DNA from: Macrocystis pyrifera
Lineage: Eukaryota; Sar; Phaeophyceae; Laminariales; Laminariaceae
DNA: 64,000 nucleotides
NCBI GenBank assembly: GCA_031763025.1
Contig: JASSKH010000009.1
Location: 1,426,001-1,490,000 of the forward strand
Direction: 5' to 3'
The translations under genes and the position numbers were made by a program. Positions 11,501 to 22,000 of the stretch are shown here, one piece after another. Position 1 is the first letter of the stretch. Every line of letters begins with the position of its first letter. The notes under the pieces were generated by a model. The model made no database searches. It worked only from the letters and a program-made list of their open reading frames with translations, and was not told the origin of the DNA.

Positions 11501-14212
11501 GCAAGGAAAAAAGAAGCACTACTGTACTCGTATTTCACACGGGTGATATTATTACCCACGGATGCTAAGGAAACACACACGGATGATACACGGTGATACG
11601 ACAACGCACCATCACACTAGGGTGATAAGATAGCACACCCCCTCGGACGAACTTCAAAGTTGACGGGCAGAGTGCAAACGCCGAGCGACGCGTCTATGGA
11701 ATGTTATCTCGACGAGATCTCGTTGCGGGTGCCCCCCGTTTTTGTTTGGAGATAGTCGGCTCTGAAATTAATCCCAGGGGGGGGGTGTTATCTTTTTTTC
11801 ACAGGGGTGTACAGTAGTCGTCACTTTCGTTTCGCCTTTTTTTTCCGATGGCAACCTTCTTGGAAGATTCGACTGTTGTAGAGCAGCAGAATATACCAGG
11901 TATAGTGCACCAACAAACTTGGGATTATAATGCAGTAGAATGGAATAATGTATATAGACTTGATTCACTATCTCGGCACGTAATTTGTCCTTGCCACACT
12001 TGATTGAAAGGCCTTGGTGCGCTCTCAGATCTCCCACCCGGAACACGCCTGCCTAACTCCGCCTCTCGGAGTTTCTTCCGGACGTCCTTCTTCGAGTACT
12101 TAGAACATTTTTTCGTGTTTTTTGAGAATCACACCCAGCTCAGCTCAGCTCACTAAATCCAGGACAAATATTCTGCACTAATATCAAGTTATTTCTCAAA
12201 AAGTCGAAAAAAAAACTCGAGAAATGGATATTCAGAATTCGAGTCATGATCGAAAAACAGTCAAAATTAAGCGAGATAGCCCCCCCACACTGAATTCAAG
12301 ATGGAAGCCCGAATTTTGTTTGACAAACAAAATAACAAGAAAAAAAAACAGCGCAGCACAAGCTTTTTTTCGTACATACGAGGTATCACGCCGTACCAAG
12401 TACGAAGTACGAAGCTCTTCTTTCTACGATGCAAAGCCCAGGATGCAAGTCGCGAGCTGTTGAGGTTGCAGCATGTCTTTAAGCGTATGTCGCAGCTTTC
12501 CCGCGAAGAAACTCGAGCCTTCAAGCCAGAGCCAAGGAGGAGGTGGTGGTGGTGGAGGCTCTGCGGGTTGCGGACAGAGGTGGTGGAAACAATCTTCTCC
12601 TTTCCTACATATCTCATCATGCATTTTGTGCATGTACCTAGCACGTGTGCATATCGCGTATGGAGCCCGGAAAGCTTTGTCCTGCGCCACTTAGCTCTTG
12701 GCATTTGCAGGTCGTCCATTTAACCATGTCACAAAACCAGGCGTGGTTCTTCCTGCACAACTTAAACTCTTGGCATTCGCAAGTCGCCCATTGCGCCACG
12801 TTATGATGAGCATCCTGTCTGTCTGCTTCACATTTTGTTCTATTAATGGTTTATTTCCTTGAGCGAGCGCGGCGGGCAACGAATGGACGCCCTCGAAGCG
12901 GAGCGCCTTGCACAAACGTACGAAATACCATACTACCCTGACCACTTTAGTAAAAACGCCCGATTGCTGTGTACGTGCGTGTGTGTTTTCACAGATTCCG
13001 GGATAAGGACTTTTTGTACGAGGACGACTGGGCTAAGCTGTGTGAAGCGGGCGACCTCTCGCTACAGACAGCGTTTTCCAGACAGAACCCCGACGGCACA
13101 GGCGCTCGCGTCTACGTCCAGCGTCGCATACGCGAGCAGGCAGGCTTGTTGGCGAGGTTGATAGTCGATCGAGGCGCCGGCGTTCTGGTGTCGGGGTCGG
13201 CGAAGCAGATGCCCCGGGATGTCAGGGAGGCGTTTCGAGACGCTCTCGCGGCACACGAGAAGGTTGGGTCTCGTGTGTCTTGTGCTTTCTCTCTTGTTTT
13301 CTTCTTTCAAGTACTAACACGTGAAAGTTGATGTTTTTTGTTCTTGTTTCAAATGCATCAACGATTCCTCCTTTTTTTGTCTTCATCCAAATTCAGACCC
13401 GAAACAGTCAGTGTTAAAAAACAGAAATGTTTTGTTTACAATAAACAGTGGTTTCCTCCAAGTACCAACAAGTAAGTTTTTTTTTTGTTTTTGGCGTTCT
13501 TCTATACTCGAACTGTTATACCCCCTTTCGTATACCAACAGTGCATGTATGTGTCTGTTTTTTTTCCTCAGTACCTGCTAGTTGCTTGATCCAGGTGGTG
13601 TGACTTGACCTCGTTTCTGCGTTTGTTGAGGCATTGTGATTGCCCCAATATTGGAGCAATGTTGCCTCTTTTTTTTGTTCTTGCGTCCTACGCTGCTGGA
13701 ACTAAACACGGGTTTTGCCTGTCGTTGTGCGCTTGTTTTGTTCTCTGCTGTGATTTGTCGGCATTTGGTGGGAGACGGCCATGCCGAGGCCCTAAATCTG
13801 ATCGTGTGCGCCCCTACTATTGTATGTCATCTCTGCGGCAAGCAGTGCCCTCCTTCAAGCGCGCCAACAAGGGTCCTGAGTGTTGGCTTTGCCTCTACGA
13901 CCCGCAGTCGTGCTTTTCTGCCCTGCCCTGTCTTTTACGCTTGCGCTTGAAAAGTGTTGTGCACTGAGTTTTCGCCAGGTGCACAGTCACTCCTGTATTG
14001 ACTATTTCCTCGACGGTGTCCAAGTTTACACTCACTCCACCCCACGACCTCACTCAGGCTTGTTGGCGCGTATCGGCATTTTTTTGTGGTCTCTTTAATC
14101 GAAGCCCCTCTTGTGAAACACGCCTGCGCAGGTGGGTGGAGATGCCGGCGCCGAGAAGCTTCTCAAGTCCATGGAGCGCCAGGGACTGTATTGCGTGGAA
14201 GCGTGGTCGTGA
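6124..14212 (+). CDS. NDOR1: NADPH-dependent diflavin oxidoreductase, NDOR1/Tah18 type, 7 exons, one frameshift
   Basis: Exons are 6124-6210, 6546-6730, 7318-7450, 7896-8906, 9777-10103, 12995-13262 and 14132-14212 (TGA). They encode about 696 residues; the human protein has about 600. Family role: it moves electrons from NADPH through FAD and FMN to the Dre2/CIAPIN1 Fe-S protein in cytosolic Fe-S cluster assembly. The FMN domain shows LYGSETGTAQ (20-29), STTGDGEVPSNM (70-81) and GLGDSGYAKYN (from 107). A linker holds ten glutamines (about 341-350). The FAD domain shows RPRGFSISSS (from about 445) and GVCSTWL. The NADPH domain shows VMVGPGTGVAPMRS, FFGCR and GSAKQMP. The C-terminus CVEAWS keeps the aromatic residue that stacks on FAD. 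Odd point: right after SISS the frame needs one base removed near 8850 to reach PALETPATVHLCMAVVAF, which is in phase with exon 5. This may be a sequencing error or a real lesion. Intron 5 is unusually long (2.9 kb). Confidence 0.93.
8511..8540 (+). repeat. CAG trinucleotide repeat encoding polyglutamine
   Basis: Ten consecutive glutamine codons lie inside exon 4 of the diflavin reductase, all CAG or CAA. They fall in a low-complexity insertion between the FMN and FAD portions, a place where family members vary in length. The tract is pure enough to be length-polymorphic. Confidence 0.9.
10791..10823. repeat. Poly(C) tract in diflavin reductase intron 5
   Basis: Ten Cs, one T, then 22 Cs. 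It is one of more than ten long G/C homopolymers in the window and lies within the 2.9-kb intron 5. Its length may be unreliable in assembled sequence. Confidence 0.85.
11191..11275 (+). ncRNA. tRNA-like sequence with A and B boxes (pseudo-tRNA or SINE head)
   Basis: TGGTCGAGTGG at 11199 fits the polymerase III A box, and GGTTCGAGTCT at 11248 fits the B box at tRNA-like spacing. The flanks do not form a proper acceptor stem and the T stem has mismatches, so this is not a functional tRNA. It lies in intron 5 of the diflavin reductase gene. A tRNA-derived SINE head or a tRNA pseudogene is the likely explanation. Confidence 0.35.
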
Positions 14213-14725
14213 TTTTGGTGGTGATTTTGGTGGGGATTTCGTTTTGCTTTTTCGGTTCCTAAAACGGAGGCAGATAATCTTTTCAGAAGCTCCTCGCTTT
14301 AATAGCAGTTTGCTCTTTTTGCACCGTTTTCGTCGAGTACCACTGCTGGTAAAAAAATATTTTTACGTCCATGAACTTACAGCCTCTATACAAAGGCTTC
14401 CAGGTGCGCATTTTTGCTTAAGAACACCCGAACTTGGGGGCATGCATATGCTTCTATGAACACCCGCCGGGAGGTGGTCACTAATGTTTTTGGTACGTAC
14501 AGTTTGTACCCCCCCCCCCCCCCCCACCAGTTTTTTCGTTGTGTAGGCGCTGGTCGCATAAACGATGCGTACTTAATTGTGTGCCAGGACTCGGCGTCCC
14601 TCGCTCAACCACTTCTGCCGCGCGTTTGAATTAACACTTCGGTGTTGGGCGCCCGTTTTGTTTTTGATAGGAACCAAGGCCGCAGGGGGGCAAGGTGGTG
14701 GGGTAGGGGGGGGGGGGGTACTCAT

Positions 14726-14780
14726 TTATTGCTTGCCTTAGCCTTTTGAATATTAACCACGCATCCCTTTGGGAACGGGG
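14726..14780 (+). repeat. Dispersed repeat with CACGCATCCCTTT core, copy 1
   Basis: GCTTGCCTTAGCCTTTTGAA followed by ACCACGCATCCCTTTGGG matches the minus-strand reading of 20610-20765 and the plus-strand sequence at 43530-43660. No coding content is evident. Confidence 0.55.
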
Positions 14781-15312
14781 ATAGGGGGGGGGGGCGGGGG
14801 CGGGGGTGTACTCGATGTTATCGATGGTCGTAGTCGTGTGACCATAGACCCTCGCATCCCTACAATGCCGGGACGGAGCACGTCGGATTTTCACTCACCA
14901 GGCAGACGTTGCCTGTACCAAGCGCGAAGCGCCTTGAGGTGTCCGGCGAGTCGCATCAATGGTGAGCTGCATCCTATTAAGAACCGCTTTAGGGGCGGAA
15001 TTGCATATGGATGCCAGCTGCAATGAGTTAGTTTAATTTCCGGCGTGGCCACTTCCTGAGACAGCAGTGGGAGTACTACAGTACGTAACTGCCTCTTGGG
15101 TGCCTCAACATAAACACTACGTGACATGATCATTCCCCTTGTGCGGAGTAAAGGTTCTTCACCCCGCACAAATGATCTAACTCGACCACCAGCTGTAACC
15201 GACCGCCAACCCCCAAACAAAACAACGGTGCCCTGGTTGTCAAGCTCACGTAATGAGCGGCATGTTTTTTGCAGTGTCGTTGCCAACAGATGCCAATCCA
15301 ACCTGTATTATC
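14781..15312 (+). repeat. Poly-G/poly-C-ended dispersed repeat, long copy A
   Basis: It begins at a G-run (about 14787-14807), continues through GACCATAGACCCTCGCATCC and ACCAGGCAGACGTTGCCTG, and extends to about 15312. The inverted copy at 24856-25370 matches over essentially the whole length, including GGAGTAAAGGTTCT and CAACAGATGCCAATCCAACC. Shorter copies lie at 18185 and 45278. Read from the other strand, the element ends in poly-C. I recognise no protein. Confidence 0.75.
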
Positions 15313-15535
15313 AGTTTGTAAAACTGAGTCTCCGCGTCTCAGATGCGGTAATTGCTTGTCTGCCTGTCTGTCAGCATGGCTTATATTTTCGAGCAATTTC
15401 CAATGGTCGATATATAAGGTCGTTACAGATGATATTCGTACGACGTATTCGACCCTTACGGACCTTATATACTGAAACATACAATACCACCAGGCGAATT
15501 TGGCCATATAATATATCCACGACACCGTAACATCG

Positions 15536-15673
15536 TACCATACCGCCAACATACCATACCACATACTGTGTTTTTCCCGTACCATACCGCCAACATACCC
15601 CACCACATACGGTGTTTCCCCATATACCATACCACCAACATATCGCATATCCCATACCGGGTTTTTCCCATGT
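15536..15673. repeat. Tandem repeat, about 44-48 bp unit, 3 copies
   Basis: Three consecutive units start with CCATACCGCCAACATACC or a close variant and end in a GTGTTTTTCCC-like stretch. They occupy about 15537-15580, 15581-15625 and 15626-15673, with divergence rising in the third. It is non-coding in appearance. Confidence 0.75.
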
Positions 15674-15839
15674 ATATCAAACCGTAGTACAATCATACCA
15701 GGTACGTTATACCTAAATACGATATCACATCAAGTACACAAGAAGAGCATATGTTGAAGGTGCAATGTGATGAAGTGATAAGTGAGGTGAAAGTGCAAGG
15801 TGAGGTGGTATATGAGGAGGTGAAGGTGCAAAGGGAGAG

Positions 15840-16545
15840 CGATGACAACAGGGAGCAGCAGCAGCCGCAACGGCAACAGCTTGTTGGGGATCTCTTACTG
15901 TATATGATGAGCGATGACAGAGCGTCAAGTCCCCAAGAAGAGCATATGCCTTCAGGGCGACAGAGCAGGAACGAGTATAGATACTGTTGTACCAACTCTA
16001 ATAACCCTGCTATTGAAAATACGTCAAGTGTGCGCAAGAGCATATGCCTCAGGGCGACAGAGCAGGAACGAGTATATAGGTACCATACTGCTGTTCCAAC
16101 ACGAGAAGAGCATTCCTTGACGGATCTCTAATATTTCGCGGTACAGCGATCGCTTGTCAATCTGTCGTTCAATACCTTGTGGTAAACAACCGACGACATG
16201 TTTTTCATTGGCCAACAGAGCGTCTTCAGCTCTCTGACCGCTTGTTGGGGATCTCTTGTCCCCGTTCATGTTTGTGTGCCTCCTCATTGTGTAATATTTT
16301 CTTCATTTTGCGATCCCCATCGCATATTTCGGTACTAAAATAATAACCCCGTTGTTGAAAATACATCGGACTGTCGTTACGGAACTGCTTGTTGGGGATC
16401 TCTAATATTTCGCGGTACAGAGATCCCTCGTCAGTCTGTCGTTTATCTCAACCGACATGTTTTTCATTGGCCAACAGAGAGCCGTAAGCTCTCTGACCGC
16501 TTGTTGGGGATCTCTTATCCCCGTTCATGTTTGTGTGCCACCGAG
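15840..16545. repeat. Interleaved direct repeats with CTTGTTGGGGATCTC boxes
   Basis: A block of about 43 bp (AAGAGCATATGCC, then GGGCGACAGAGCAGGAACGA) occurs near 15938 and again near 16034. A second block of about 150 bp occurs at 16120-16281 and 16395-16541. It runs from TCTAATATTTCGCGGTACAG through CCGACATGTTTTTCATTGGC to CCCCGTTCATGTTTGTGTGC. Each long block contains a small hairpin of the type AGAGC...GCTCT before CTTGTTGGGGATCTC. No protein is apparent; it resembles remnants of one larger repeat. Confidence 0.7.
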
Positions 16546-16865
16546 AGGCAGGTTGTGCTTGAGTTGACGGTTCGGATTGTATGGCGGTGCAATATATGCG
16601 CTGTTGCTGCGGAGCTGCGTGGCTGCTCCTGCTGCATGCTGCTGCAGAGCTGTGCGGTGTGCTGTGCGTTTTTGCTGGGCCAGGATGTGCAACAATAAAT
16701 AAAAAACAAAACAAAAAGGAGAACGCAAAACCTCGACAGATACTCGTAAGCTCATCATGAGCAGAAAGATCACAGACATTTGCTACCGCCGTACACTGCT
16801 GCTGCTCAAGATTCGAAACTCGAGACTGAAGACCGCAGAGACCAGCAGACATGGTGTTGTCTGTA

Positions 16866-16993
16866 AACTGTGTGTGTTCTTCACATTTAATCGTTCTTTC
16901 TACTCGTCGATATCCAGTACAACCAGTGTCCGTGCCGATTCTTCAATCCTATATAGATACAAGTTTTGCTGTCACAAAACTACGGCACAGAGA
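16866..16993 (+). repeat. SINE-like dispersed repeat, copy 1
   Basis: Shares TGTGTTCTTCACATTTAA, CGTTCTTTCTACTCGTCGA, ACCAGTGTCCGTGCCGATTC and a trailing CACAAAACTA-type end with the inverted copy at 60423-60521 and the direct copy at 62982-63101. There is no coding potential. The copies differ by point changes, as old interspersed repeats do. Confidence 0.65.
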
Positions 16994-17724
16994 AACTACT
17001 TCTGTCCTGTACAACGTCATTGTCTTGCAGTAAGCTATGTACTACAGCTGTACTCGTGTCAAGAATCCAGCTCCACACGCAGTAGTAATTCGGGTTCGAT
17101 TCTCGATAGGCAGTCCGCAGGCGTATGATATTGACAAGAATACTATGCACTACAGCATGTTTCACGCATATTACTGCCGATATCGATCATGTGTATTGTA
17201 CATGACATGCAAGCGAGTGCCCTCTCCCCCCTTCCCCCTTCTCTTCTGCGGTCTTTTTCAAATGAATAAATATAATCGCACTTCGTACGTACGTATATAC
17301 GAGTAGTGAATACCTGGTACCTTGATACATACGCGTACACGCTGGGGCGATGGGTCTTCGGCGGTGGGACGCGGACACAAAAATCATGCTGGTAGTAGAG
17401 GGAGTATTTTATTTTCCGAATTCGGGGAGACAAAATACACGAAAACAAAATGCCAAGAAGCTTGCTACCGAATGGCGCGCGACCGCGAAGCGTGAGTCGT
17501 TCTAGCTACAACAACAGCAGTAGATGCGGCAACGTGTGTAGGCACACATGGCTGGGCCAAGCAGAACCGAAGAACATCAAACGATTTTGTTTTTTGAGTT
17601 CCACCTATTAACAAGTACTCGTAGGCAGACTGCGCCTGTCCACAGCAGCAACGTGCGGGCCCGTGTGAGAAGACATGCTGCAGGTGGCGTTGTCGGCCCA
17701 TTCTCCTACTACTGATGAGGGGAC

Positions 17725-17874
17725 GGAGAAGTAGGAGAAGGTCTGCTGTTGTAGATGTCGGTACAGTAGTAGCGGTAGTATACAATAGTAGCAGTGGTGG
17801 GAGAAGTAGGAGAAGATCTGCTGTTGTAGATCTCGGTACAGTAGTAGCAGTAGTATACTATAGTAGCAGTGGTG
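17725..17874. repeat. Two tandem 75-bp units
   Basis: GGAGAAGTAGGAGAAG starts both units, at 17725 and 17800, and each continues TCTGCTGTTGTAGAT and CGGTACAGTAGTAGC to AGTAGCAGTGGTG. The two differ at only a few sites, so the duplication is recent. A looser repeat around CAGGCAGA...GCCTGTCCACAG flanks it at 17581-17645 and 17891-17965. Confidence 0.8.
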
Positions 17875-18184
17875 GCACCTGCCATAACGGTATGATTTTT
17901 TGAGTTTTACCTAACGAAACCCAACTCTACGAGTACTCGCAGGCAGAATGTGCCTGTCCACAGGATACGTCGGAAAAAATCCTGTTGTTGCGGAACTGCT
18001 TGTTGGGGATGACGGTGCCGACTGGTCTTTATCGTCACTCTCACCAACTCCAACTGCGACTTCACAATAAAAAAGACAAGCGAACTGAGAACAGCGCTCG
18101 AATGCCTTTCTTCGAGGGCAATAACAACGTAATATATAGGGGGGGGAGACTTCACATACCCGGGCGCCAAGCACCTGTGGTAAC

Positions 18185-18372
18185 ACAGCTATTGTCCTAA
18201 TATGAAGCGACTTCTCCAACACCCCACGGCGCTTCGCGCTCGGTGGTGGCAATATCTGCTTGGTCGGTGGAAAACCCTACGTGCTCCGTCTCGGCATTGC
18301 AGGAATGCGAGGGTCTATGGTCACACGAGTTCGACCACGCATGGCATGAGAGCCCCCCCCCCCCCCCCCCGC
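18185..18372 (-). repeat. Poly-C-ended dispersed repeat, short copy B
   Basis: Contains ACACCCCACGGCGCTTCGCG, CTGCTTGGTCGGTGGAAAAC and GCGAGGGTCTATGGTCACAC, ending in a run of about 17 Cs at 18354. It matches copies at 14781, 24856 and 45278. Confidence 0.7.
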
Positions 18373-18599
18373 GTTTTGTGTTGACGTGCGCGCGGGTGCC
18401 CTGCTCACGGGGTTTCCCAATACCAACTTTCTAGCTGTTCGTACAACACAATTTTTGGACTACGTACAGCAGTAGTTTGGGTCTCGCTGGGGTTTTTCGC
18501 AGGCGCGGGACCAGGAGATTGCGGGCCGGGGGATAACCTTGAAAACCCCTTGGTCTTCAGAGGGGAAAATTACCCATAATAAATGTGACTAGGATTACA

Positions 18600-18665
18600 G
18601 CGACCGCCACTCACTGCGTGATTGGGGGATGATATACATTGGTGGTGTCCGATTTGCATTGCATG
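18600..18665 (-). repeat. Dispersed repeat with CACGCAGTG core, copy 1
   Basis: Reverse complement of the family seen at 21838, 24650 and 36436: CACTGCGTGATTGGGGGATGATAT here against ATATCATCTCCCAACCACGCAGTG at 24778. Short fragment. Confidence 0.5.
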
Positions 18666-19258
18666 GCACAGCAGTCGCTATATGACATGACTTTGTATAC
18701 CCCTTAGTTTCGGGCCCTTGCGCTGCTCGTACAGTACAGTAGTACGTACATGGCACAGCCGTGCTCTCCAAGACGGGCCTGAATCCTCCCTGGTGCCTCT
18801 ACACACTCCACGCTCCCCGTCTGATCTCGCGTGGTCTGTGAAGCTCTCCGCTCAATCATAACCCCCCCCTCTTCGCTTCCTTTTGTGCCCCTGTACGAGA
18901 CTCCGTCTGCGTGTGTTCTTCACGTCAAACCGTTCTTCTCCTGCGTATTAATCTAAGCGTTCGCCCGTTCCTGCCCCCCCCCCGCGTGTTACCTGTCCCC
19001 AAACCCGCTGTGCCGTCGCCTCAGTGTTTCGCTTCACAGGTGACCGGGACCCCATCCCCCCTACGTAGTGCATGGGAGTACACAACCCTTGTAGAGATGT
19101 TGAATAATGTAGCACACCACTACACGCACCGAGTTGAACGGGTTGCTGACACCTTGCGGGCTATACTACAGTACATTCCTCCGTCCTACCTCCTACGCCT
19201 CCAGCACCCCTCACCGTCTCTGTTGTTGGTACAATTTTCCTCCCTTTCCGTGTGTTGT

Positions 19259-19744
19259 TCATTCATTGCACCGCCGGTGAGGTCGCCCCCACGCCTCGGC
19301 ACCTAAGTTGGCCCCTGCTTGTCCCATCGGCCTCTTTTCTTGTCTAAGTATACTATCCTTATCGTCATCATCATCATCATCATCAGAATGATTATACTCA
19401 TGACCACCATCATCGTGATCATCATCATAATCATGATCATCAATATCACCATCCTCATCCCGATCGCTATCATCATCCTGATCATCATCATGATCATCAA
19501 TATCACCATCATCATCCCGATCATTGTCATCATGATCATCGTCAACATCATCATCAGCATAATCTTCAGGGATAACAGCCAAACACACCCCTTCGCTGCC
19601 TCTTTCCCGCTTAATCGCCACTTCTAATATGTCAGTAGGTGCCTCCACCACCACACTCTTGTTTCTCCGTAGAACCGCCACCACATTGCTCCATTTTCGA
19701 CATAAATCCACTTGCATTTTAGTGTTTATCTTAAGAACACACAT
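19259..19744 (-). repeat. ATC/CAT microsatellite with an Asp-rich open frame
   Basis: An imperfect ATC/CAT repeat fills 19361-19560. On the minus strand it is open for 161 codons, including a segment made almost entirely of Asp with His, Asn and Gly. The part before the repeat (about residues 1-60) is not low-complexity. I do not recognise it and see no splice partners. The open frame may simply be a consequence of the repeat, so I do not call a gene. Confidence 0.6.
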
Positions 19745-20039
19745 GCAGCCAAGCTGCGGTCTGTTTCCCCTTAAGTAGTGATCCCTCTCTCCTGCCTATC
19801 CCACGCCCACCATAAGTTATGCCATCAAAATCCAGCACTCCCTGTGTTTCCACGCTCTTTCTGTTCCTTCCATATGCCTCTCCTCTACCGCCCCCCGTCC
19901 ACCCCCATAAATAAAATCTTCCACTTCTATAGCGCTCGGGCCAGGCCATAGACGCCGCGTGGTGTAGCTTCCCCTGCCGACACTACACCAAAATCTCCCA
20001 GCGTTAGGGTTGATCTCTACATCCCATGCCCCTCCTGCC

Positions 20040-20054
20040 CCCCCCCCCCCCCCA
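20040..20054. repeat. Poly(C) tract
   Basis: A run of about 15 Cs within a C-rich, gene-free stretch (18840-21450). Similar runs lie near 20308 and 20775. Confidence 0.7.
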
Positions 20055-20609
20055 GCCACCCCTATTTGAACCGATATAATCGAGTTGTTGCGGTGCCTTT
20101 CCCCCTTTTGCCTATCCCATCTCGACCAGGAATCCGGCAGCGATTTCCAGTACCCCTTTTGCTTCCGTACAACACATGCGCGCGGTGGTGCTCTTAAATA
20201 TGTATTTGTTAGCTTCCCGAAACGTTGGGGGAAGGTTTGAAGACATGAACATTCCTGTGCCGAAACAATAATATTCGGCGGGGTCATCCTCTGCTTACCT
20301 CCTCTTCCCCCCCCCCCCCTCTCCCCTTGCTTTCGTGTAGGTGATTTGGACCTGCCAGAAAGAAGAAATAGATACACCAGTAGCCGGGAGGAGGAAGTAG
20401 ATGCACAGATGTGCCCGTGTGGCTAGGCAATAGAGAGTAGAACTCACATAATAGGAGAATGTGAAATGCACAAGGAGGAACGAGATGTGTCAGAAGAGGA
20501 GATGAGGGAAAGATACGAATGCGACATGGAGGAGTTTGATACACTAGATAGCGACGAGAAAACGATCGTTATCCCTAGGAGATAGATGGTGGCCACAGGC
20601 GGCCAAACA

Positions 20610-20765
20610 AAAAGGGGATAAGACTAGCAAAAAGTCTCTATGTAATATATGGAAACAGCGTATTGAGCGGCCAATTGTTGGAGGTGTCTCTATCAGGAGT
20701 AGGAACGGTATTCCGTCTCGAAAGGGATGCGTGGTCAATGGTCAAATGACTAAGGCAAGCAACAA
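20610..20765 (-). repeat. Dispersed repeat with CACGCATCCCTTT core, copy 2
   Basis: Read on the minus strand it contains GACCACGCATCCCTTTCGAG and GAGACACCTCCA, matching GATCACGCATCCCTTTGGAG and AAGACACCTCCA at 43560-43620. No coding content survives. Confidence 0.6.
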
Positions 20766-20774
20766 AAGAGTACG

Positions 20775-20797
20775 CCCCCCCTCTCCTCCCCCCCTCC

Positions 20798-20832
<35 letters not shown>
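20775..20832. repeat. Long poly(C)-rich tract
   Basis: About 58 bases consisting almost only of C, with a few T. The longest homopolymer-like stretch in the window. Its exact length is doubtful in any assembly. Confidence 0.85.
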
Positions 20833-20833
<1 letters not shown>

Positions 20834-21837
20834 ACGTCCCTAGCCGAGTCACATGTCCCCAGCCGGTCGCCCCGATGGTCAATTAATAGTGGTTTCGTGC
20901 TCTTTCTCTGCTTTCTCTACATGCTTCTTCTCTACCCCTCCTTCCGCACCCTCAATAATCCCATTAAGAAATCGTCCTTATGCAAGTGCTTCCGAGCTCT
21001 GACCACGGAATAAACCCGTGTCATTGGCTTCCCCTGCCAATGCCTAAACCTATCCCGTACGTTGCGGGCCACCTATGATCAAGGCGAAGGTGGAGCGGGG
21101 GGGGGTCACGTTTGGGTCACATTTTTTCACCCGCTCGGAACAACTCCGCCGGAGTGTCTACTCTACTTCGTTGCAGTGTCGTAAGGTTGTCAAAATAGCG
21201 TTTTTTGCGCATACCAGTGTACGGCCATGGGCCTTTTTCTTGTGTTGTGCCAACAACAAACCCCAATCTCCATTTTTGAGCGAGGTATAAGGCCCTTGCT
21301 TGAGTTGCCGACACGAGGAAGTTGAACTAATGACGTCATATCTCCCCTCTTACCATAGAGCCAGTCCTGCACTCCCTCCGCGCGCCTTTCTCTAGCCATG
21401 CGTCCTCCACGACGCCCCCCCGAGCTGCTTCCCCTCTTCTCTTTAAGTTGGACGTCCAGCCGCGCCCGCTCCCCGTTACACATGCCTCCTTCTATTATAC
21501 GTACTGTGCCGGCGCTGGGGTCTAATAGTCATATCGTCCCCTCTAAGCTTAATGGTGCGCATTCATGCTTTATGATGCTTTACTGCTGTACTGACCTCTT
21601 TGCAGCAAATACCCTGAACGCCAGAGCCGTAGAAGGGTGGTGCGGGCGTCACGCCGACCGCTGTTTTGTTTCGTTTGATGCGACGCACATGGTGGGGGGA
21701 TTCAAGAGATTGTAGTAGCGCAAAACAGAACTCGCCCAGGCCCGGAGAAAAACGTAAAACAGATGCAATCATCCTCATTGACTCCGCATACTGAGCCTTC
21801 GAGGCATCTCGAGATAACGACCGAAACAATGATAACG

Positions 21838-22000
21838 TTGGTGGTATCAACCATCTACGAGCGACGAGAAGTACAGGTGGAATCATGCTGCGCCGGTACC
21901 ATGCCGTACGACCACTTGCATTCAACCATTGTAACTCGGACACCATGTTGTAGAATATCATTCCCCAATCACGCAGTGGTCGTGTTGCTGCACTCGTCAT
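21838..22000 (+). repeat. Dispersed repeat with CACGCAGTG core, copy 2
   Basis: Shares GGTGGTATCAACCATCTACGA, CCGTACGACCACTTGCATTC, CATTGTAACTCGGACA and CCAATCACGCAGTGG with 24650-24815. Copies at 18600 and 36436 are inverted. Confidence 0.65.

Larger units (their letters stand above)
14213..15535. other. Intergenic DNA after the diflavin reductase gene
   Basis: No coding exon is recognisable. Homopolymer C and G runs occur near 14512, 14704 and 14787. A short repeat piece at 14726-14780 and a long poly-C-ended repeat copy at about 14781-15312 occupy much of it. Confidence 0.5.

Noticed and set aside
15840..16560. CRISPR-like array
   Set aside because: Repeats are few, long, unequal and not separated by uniform spacers, and the DNA is eukaryotic.
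19259..19744. 161-codon Asp-rich open frame on the minus strand
   Set aside because: The openness is explained by the ATC/CAT microsatellite. No splice partners, homologous motif or start context support a gene.
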